DNA from: Candidatus Peregrinibacteria bacterium
GTDB lineage: Bacteria; Patescibacteriota; Gracilibacteria; UBA1369
DNA length: 64,000 nt
NCBI GenBank assembly: GCA_003153355.1
Contig: PLYH01000006.1
Coordinates: 70,902-134,901, forward strand
Reading direction: 5' to 3'
Positions 60,129 through 64,000 of the stretch are shown in pieces; the stretch's first letter is position 1; each line of letters starts with the position of its first letter. Below the pieces are notes generated by a model, which saw nothing but the letters and a program-made list of their open reading frames with translations, had not been told where the DNA came from and did not search any database. Position numbers and translations under genes: made by a program.

Positions 60129-62951
60129 ATGGCTGAGCTTGCGCGATCCCGGCAACGAGCCTTCGGCGACTTCAGTCTGGATCGAGCTCTGTGGCCAAAT
60201 CTGCAGGCGGTGATCGCCCAGGAGATCGACTGGCAGATGGTCGGATACGCAGCTCTGGTCATAGCCGCGTTCACTCTCCGGTTTTGGGACGTGGGTGGCC
60301 GAGCCATGCATCATGACGAGAGTTTGCATGCGACCTATGCCTGGTATCTCTTCAAAGGGCGAGGGTATCAGTACAACCCTCTCATGCACGGCCCTCTGCA
60401 GTTCTATGTCATGGCCTTCTTCTACATGCTCTTCGGAGACCATACGACCACAGCGCGTCTATTCGCGGTTCTGTGTGGGAGCGCCATCGTAGCCCTGCCG
60501 TACTTTATGCGGCGTGACTTGGGGACCTTGGGAGCGGCCATCGCAGCCGTCGCGTTGGTCATCTCGCCGGCGTTTCTCTATTATTCGCGGTTCGCTCGGG
60601 ACGACGTGTACCTCGATTTCTTCACGCTGTTGATGGTCGTCGGGTTCTTGGGATTTCTGCGGAGCCGGCGACCTCGCAGTCTCTACCTCGTTGCGGCGGC
60701 CGCGGCCCTGGCCATGGCTACCATGGAAGCTTCATATATCGTGTTCTTTATCTTCGGCAGCTTCTTGGGTTTGGCAGTGCTCAGCGAATGGCTGACACTC
60801 CCCTTCGACCGCAGGCCGATAACCGAGGCTGTGCGCTCCATCACCGTCGAGTCATGGCTCTGGATAGCCGCAATCTTTCTGGTGATAACCATTCTTCTCT
60901 ATTCAACGTTTCTGACAAATCCAAGCGGAGTGTTTGACTTTGGATATGGGCTGCTCAGCCCAAATCGCATGGACATACTCGGCGGCTTAACCTACTGGCT
61001 TTCACAACATGGGGTCGCGCGGGGCGGGCAGCCGTGGTTCTACTATCTCCTGCTCTTTCCGCTTTACGAGCCCTTCGCAATGTTGTTCGCATTGGGCGGA
61101 GTCTTCTGGGCCGTGGTCAGACGCCGTATGTTCACGACCTTCCTGGCCCTTTGGTTCGCTCTGGCATTGGCCATCTACAGCTGGGCGGGCGAGAAGATGC
61201 CATGGCTTTTCCTACACCCACTTCTCCCCGGCATTTTGCTGGCGGCTACTTTCACCGGCTATCTCTTGGAACGATACGGGAGGGTCGGAAGAACAGCATT
61301 GATCGGCTTACTCGTAGTTCTGGCACTTGTCGAGGCTCACTCCGCCCAGGCACTGACGTTTGCTGACGGCGCCAATCCCACCGAGATGCTAATCTACGTA
61401 CAAACCTCGAATGACGTTCCCATCGTCTCCAACGAGGTCCTGGGACTTGTGAAGCACCTGCCCGCAAAGACCACGCCTCCCCTGATTCAGATTGATGATT
61501 CCGATCTTCAGGGCTGGCCGTTCGAATGGTACTTCCGCAACCTACCAGCGGCCGACATCAGCTACAGCAGCAACTTCGCGAACCCCGCCGCGCCGATACT
61601 CATCATGCTCGACCCGGAGCACGATCGCTATGCAAGCTCGCTTCAGAGCCGCTACGTGGTTTCGCGGTATCGATGGAATTGGTGGTTTCCCGAGGACTAC
61701 AAGGGCTTCACCTTCGACAACGGAATGTGCGGCACGGCTGCGCACGAGACTCCCTGTCCTCCCGGAACCCAGGGAACCGTGTTCCTGAAGACGGGAATGC
61801 CCTGCCCGCCAACCGCCTTGGTGGCGGGCAGCAATTGCTCGCTGATTCAAACTCCCGCGGCAATCAATCTGCTTCACGCGATCACCAATGACAGCACCTG
61901 GAGGAATCTGTGGGACTGGTACGCCTATCGAACACCCTTCGGTCAGCGTGGCGCCCGGATGCTTTATCTGTATGTCCGCAAGGACTTGGTGCCGGCATCG
62001 GCACGTACGGGCACAAGCTCCAGTGGCGTGACCAATACCTACCATCAGCTCGCAATTCGCTCGACTCTTACATTCGGAAATACGGGCCTCTCAGCCGGCC
62101 GGCTCCTCGACCCTCATGGCTTGACGCGAGGGGCCAATGGCGACATCTACGTGGCGGATTCAGGGAATCACCGGATCTCGATCTATTCGCCCACTCGTGT
62201 ATTCCTGGGGCAGATCGGCAAGCCGGGCACGGGAAGCGGTGAGTTCAACATCAACCAGTCGCCCATGGCGGTTGCCGTGTCCCCATCGGGCACAATCTAC
62301 GCTACCGACTGGTGGAATCACCGGATTGAGGAGTTCGGTCCCGATGGTCACATAATCCGCTCATGGGGGCATTACGGGCTGCATGGGCCTTACGCCTTCT
62401 TCGGCCCTCGCGCGATCGCCCTAGGGCCCAATAGGGACGTTTACGTGGCAGATACCGGGAACCGGCAGATCGCGGTGTTCTCGCCCACCGGCCGTTTCCT
62501 GTTCCGGTTTGGACGGGCAGGATCCGCAGCCGGCCAGTTCGAGGAGCCTTCGAGTGTAATCGCCGCTCCCAACGGCGACATCTATGTCGCCGACATGTGG
62601 AACTCGCGGATTCAGCGATTTGACGCCGGCGGCCATTATCTGGGGAGTTGGCCCGTTCCCTCATGGCAGTCGCAGTCATACGAGGAACCGTACCTCGCGC
62701 AGCTGCCAAACGGGAACATATTAGCCACAGATCCTACCAACTCTCGCATCCTCGAGTTCACTGCCAGTGGACGGCGCGTGGGCGCGATCTCAGATTCGAG
62801 ATTCAGTATGCCTATCGGAGTGACGGCAGGGCCGAATGGAACGATCTACGTGACGGACGCCGCCAACAATGACGTTATCGCCTTCCGGGTTGGTCGGCGA
62901 ACCGGCAATGTCGCCGTGGCGCCGTCAGGCTCCCGCATCCCGAAACCGTAG
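60129..62951 (+). CDS. Agl23-type GT-C membrane protein fused to NHL repeats
   Basis: 940 residues. Residues about 1-600 match the upstream paralogue (AMHHDESLHATYAWYLF, YYSRFARDDVYLDFFTLLMV, SQHGVARGGQPWFYYLLL, SWAGEKMPWLFLHPLLPG, KDYKGFTF-type FPEDYKGFTFDNGMCG). The last 300 residues are a beta propeller of NHL repeats: LLDPHGLTRGANGDIYVADSGNHRISIY, GTIYATDWWNHRIEEFG, NRDVYVADTGNRQIAVFS, GDIYVADMWNSRIQRFD. The propeller should lie outside, where it could hold glycans or partners. Its 3' end overlaps coaE by 27 bases. Confidence 0.88.
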   Translation: MAELARSRQRAFGDFSLDRALWPNLQAVIAQEIDWQMVGYAALVIAAFTLRFWDVGGRAMHHDESLHATYAWYLFKGRGYQYNPLMHGPLQFYVMAFFYMLFGDHTTTARLFAVLCGSAIVALPYFMRRDLGTLGAAIAAVALVISPAFLYYSRFARDDVYLDFFTLLMVVGFLGFLRSRRPRSLYLVAAAAALAMATMEASYIVFFIFGSFLGLAVLSEWLTLPFDRRPITEAVRSITVESWLWIAAIFLVITILLYSTFLTNPSGVFDFGYGLLSPNRMDILGGLTYWLSQHGVARGGQPWFYYLLLFPLYEPFAMLFALGGVFWAVVRRRMFTTFLALWFALALAIYSWAGEKMPWLFLHPLLPGILLAATFTGYLLERYGRVGRTALIGLLVVLALVEAHSAQALTFADGANPTEMLIYVQTSNDVPIVSNEVLGLVKHLPAKTTPPLIQIDDSDLQGWPFEWYFRNLPAADISYSSNFANPAAPILIMLDPEHDRYASSLQSRYVVSRYRWNWWFPEDYKGFTFDNGMCGTAAHETPCPPGTQGTVFLKTGMPCPPTALVAGSNCSLIQTPAAINLLHAITNDSTWRNLWDWYAYRTPFGQRGARMLYLYVRKDLVPASARTGTSSSGVTNTYHQLAIRSTLTFGNTGLSAGRLLDPHGLTRGANGDIYVADSGNHRISIYSPTRVFLGQIGKPGTGSGEFNINQSPMAVAVSPSGTIYATDWWNHRIEEFGPDGHIIRSWGHYGLHGPYAFFGPRAIALGPNRDVYVADTGNRQIAVFSPTGRFLFRFGRAGSAAGQFEEPSSVIAAPNGDIYVADMWNSRIQRFDAGGHYLGSWPVPSWQSQSYEEPYLAQLPNGNILATDPTNSRILEFTASGRRVGAISDSRFSMPIGVTAGPNGTIYVTDAANNDVIAFRVGRRTGNVAVAPSGSRIPKP

Positions 62952-63533
62952 CCATGCCGCTGAAACGGCCTCTCTCAAGTGGTCGAGGGTGTCGTCGTTC
63001 CGAATCACCTCGGTCACGAGCGACCTGTCAAATGCCGGCTGAGCCGCGATGCGCTTCTTCGCCTCCTCGGTGGAATATCCGCGTAGATCTGTCAGGCGAC
63101 TGAATTGCTTGGAGAGTGAGCTGTCAACGAACCAGACTCCTTGCATCCGACTGAGCAGCGGGCTGTCGAGGAGACGAATGGCTTCGACCGTCACAACCCC
63201 GGCTGCAACCTCGCCCTCCGTGTCTTCGAGCTTCCGGTCGACGTATTGCCGGACAGCAGGATGCACCAATGCCTCAAGCTTCCGCAGGGCCTCCGGGCTG
63301 TCGAAAACAAGCCGCCCCAATCGCTGCCGATCAACCGAAGAATCAGGAGCAAGCATTCCGCTGCCGAACTCGCGCGCGATATCGATTGACAGGGGAGTTT
63401 CCGGCCCCATCAGCGCGTGGGTGACCTCATCGGCGTCAATGACCTCAAGCGCGCCCAGGCTCCTGGTCATCTCGGCCACAGTCGATTTACCGCAACCGAT
63501 CGGACCCGTGATCCCAAGGGCGCGTAGACTCAA
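62925..63533 (-). CDS. coaE: Dephospho-CoA kinase CoaE
   Basis: 202 residues. Last step of CoA synthesis. P-loop LGITGPIGCGKSTVAEMTRS, then IDADEVTHALM, HPAVRQYVDRKL, VEAIRLLDSPL, and RLTDLRGYSTEEAKKRIAAQP. The start codon is TTG at 63533. Immediately after the ABC-F gene on the same strand (19-base gap), so both may share a transcript. Confidence 0.95.
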   Translation of the reverse strand: MSLRALGITGPIGCGKSTVAEMTRSLGALEVIDADEVTHALMGPETPLSIDIAREFGSGMLAPDSSVDRQRLGRLVFDSPEALRKLEALVHPAVRQYVDRKLEDTEGEVAAGVVTVEAIRLLDSPLLSRMQGVWFVDSSLSKQFSRLTDLRGYSTEEAKKRIAAQPAFDRSLVTEVIRNDDTLDHLREAVSAAWLRFRDAGA

Positions 63534-63552
63534 TCCAACCCGAACCCCGAGC

Positions 63553-64000
63553 TCACGAGTCGGCAGCCATTAGCTCCTCGGTGAGGAGGGTTAACCTGCT
63601 CATTGTCTCCGCGTACGAGTCGGTGAGCGCTCGCAGATCGTCAACTGAGCCGGTGGGAGCATTTGCCGTCAACCGTTTCAGGATCGGGGCGGCCTCCGAC
63701 TGAGCCTGTCCCAGGTCTGCCGCGATTTCAGAACGCGGGCGCTGACTTGAAATAACGACCGGCGGAGGAGCTACCGGGGCAGAGAATCTGAGATTTCGGC
63801 GATAACGGCCAGCCTGAAAGTCCGACCAGTTCCCATCGTAGACCTGTAATGAGCCGCCTTCGATGGACCAGATCTCGGTTGCGAGTCGATCGATCAGAAA
63901 CCTGTCATGCGAAACCATTACGAGTGTCCCGCCAAAGTCTGCCAGTGCGCGCTCCAGCGCTTCCCGAGCGGAGATGTCCAAATGGTTGGTCGGCTCGTCG
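63553..64000 (-). CDS. ABC-F family ATPase, C-terminal part (cut by window)
   Basis: The 3' end of an ABC-F translation factor; the gene begins beyond 64000. The first residues visible are the Walker B of the second ATPase domain, DEPTNHLDISAREALERAL, then VMVSHDRFLIDRLATEIWSI and IEGGSLQVYDGNWSDFQAGR, and a coiled-coil tail (DDLRALTDSYAETMSRLTLL). Such proteins act on the ribosome E site (EttA/Uup group). The subfamily cannot be fixed from this piece. Confidence 0.9.
   Translation of the reverse strand, partial: DEPTNHLDISAREALERALADFGGTLVMVSHDRFLIDRLATEIWSIEGGSLQVYDGNWSDFQAGRYRRNLRFSAPVAPPPVVISSQRPRSEIAADLGQAQSEAAPILKRLTANAPTGSVDDLRALTDSYAETMSRLTLLTEELMAADS

Overview
The window joins two unlike pieces of DNA. 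Bases 1 to about 54,200 are moderately AT-rich, tightly packed and read in the standard code (UGA is a normal stop, e.g. in rluD). Shine-Dalgarno motifs are scarce and promoters are clear TTGxxx/TATAAT boxes, several so close to the ATG that the mRNA must be leaderless or nearly so. The protein types (T4SS-type pilin, MFS-like transporter fused to HEAT repeats, PrsW plus STAS partner switch, short EF-Ts) suggest a Candidate Phyla Radiation bacterium, perhaps Peregrinibacteria. That placement is an inference from content only. From about 54,285 to 64,000 the DNA is GC-rich, has good Shine-Dalgarno sites, uses GTG/TTG starts, and carries two GT-C proteins of the Agl23/TIGR03663 type, NfeD, an ECF sigma factor, CoaE and an ABC-F ATPase. 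This looks like Chloroflexota or a relative. The switch falls at an initiator tRNA gene, a classic place for an assembly chimera.

Layout of the first piece: a hypothetical gene and a GC-rich Ser/Gly lipoprotein of myxobacterial style (0-2.7 kb); tyrS-recG-ddl, the ddl being a tandem double ligase (3.1-8.9 kb); PLP synthase pdxS-pdxT (9.6-11.1 kb); rluD, rplU, pth, obgE and small unknowns (11.1-15.3 kb); an MFS-HEAT protein, tRNA-Leu, a membrane-anchored unknown, thioredoxin-fold and LOG proteins, and a STAS protein (15.5-21 kb); uvrC with an apparent GNAT insertion, an NTase, der, yggS, pilin and AI-2E-type permease (21-28.2 kb); a polysaccharide cassette GT4-Wzz-GT4 (28.2-31.5 kb); a partner-switching operon kinase-STAS-PrsW (31.5-33.6 kb); rpsB, a DUF4870-like membrane protein and tsf (33.9-36 kb); ribBA-ribD and a CAP protein (36-39.1 kb); a second MFS-HEAT protein in an operon with STAS, a PP2C phosphatase and queA (39.2-44.3 kb); a two-gene cassette coding for a three-domain ATP-grasp / retropepsin / DUF1704 fusion and a PKD-7TM membrane protein (44.3-48.2 kb); a large surface protein, yggT, cysS, murC and an FtsB-like protein (48.4-54.2 kb).

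Themes: cell-wall synthesis (double Ddl, MurC, FtsB), envelope and surface (GT4/Wzz, pilin, Ig/FN3 surface protein), signalling by partner switching spread over three loci, and translation or repair housekeeping. The most unusual item is the 44.3-48.2 kb cassette. It puts a glutamate-ligase-like enzyme, an aspartyl-protease-like domain and a metallopeptidase related to tubulin carboxypeptidases in one chain beside a 7TM protein, which suggests a peptide-tag writer/eraser system. Second are the UvrC with an inserted acetyltransferase-like domain and the tandem Ddl.
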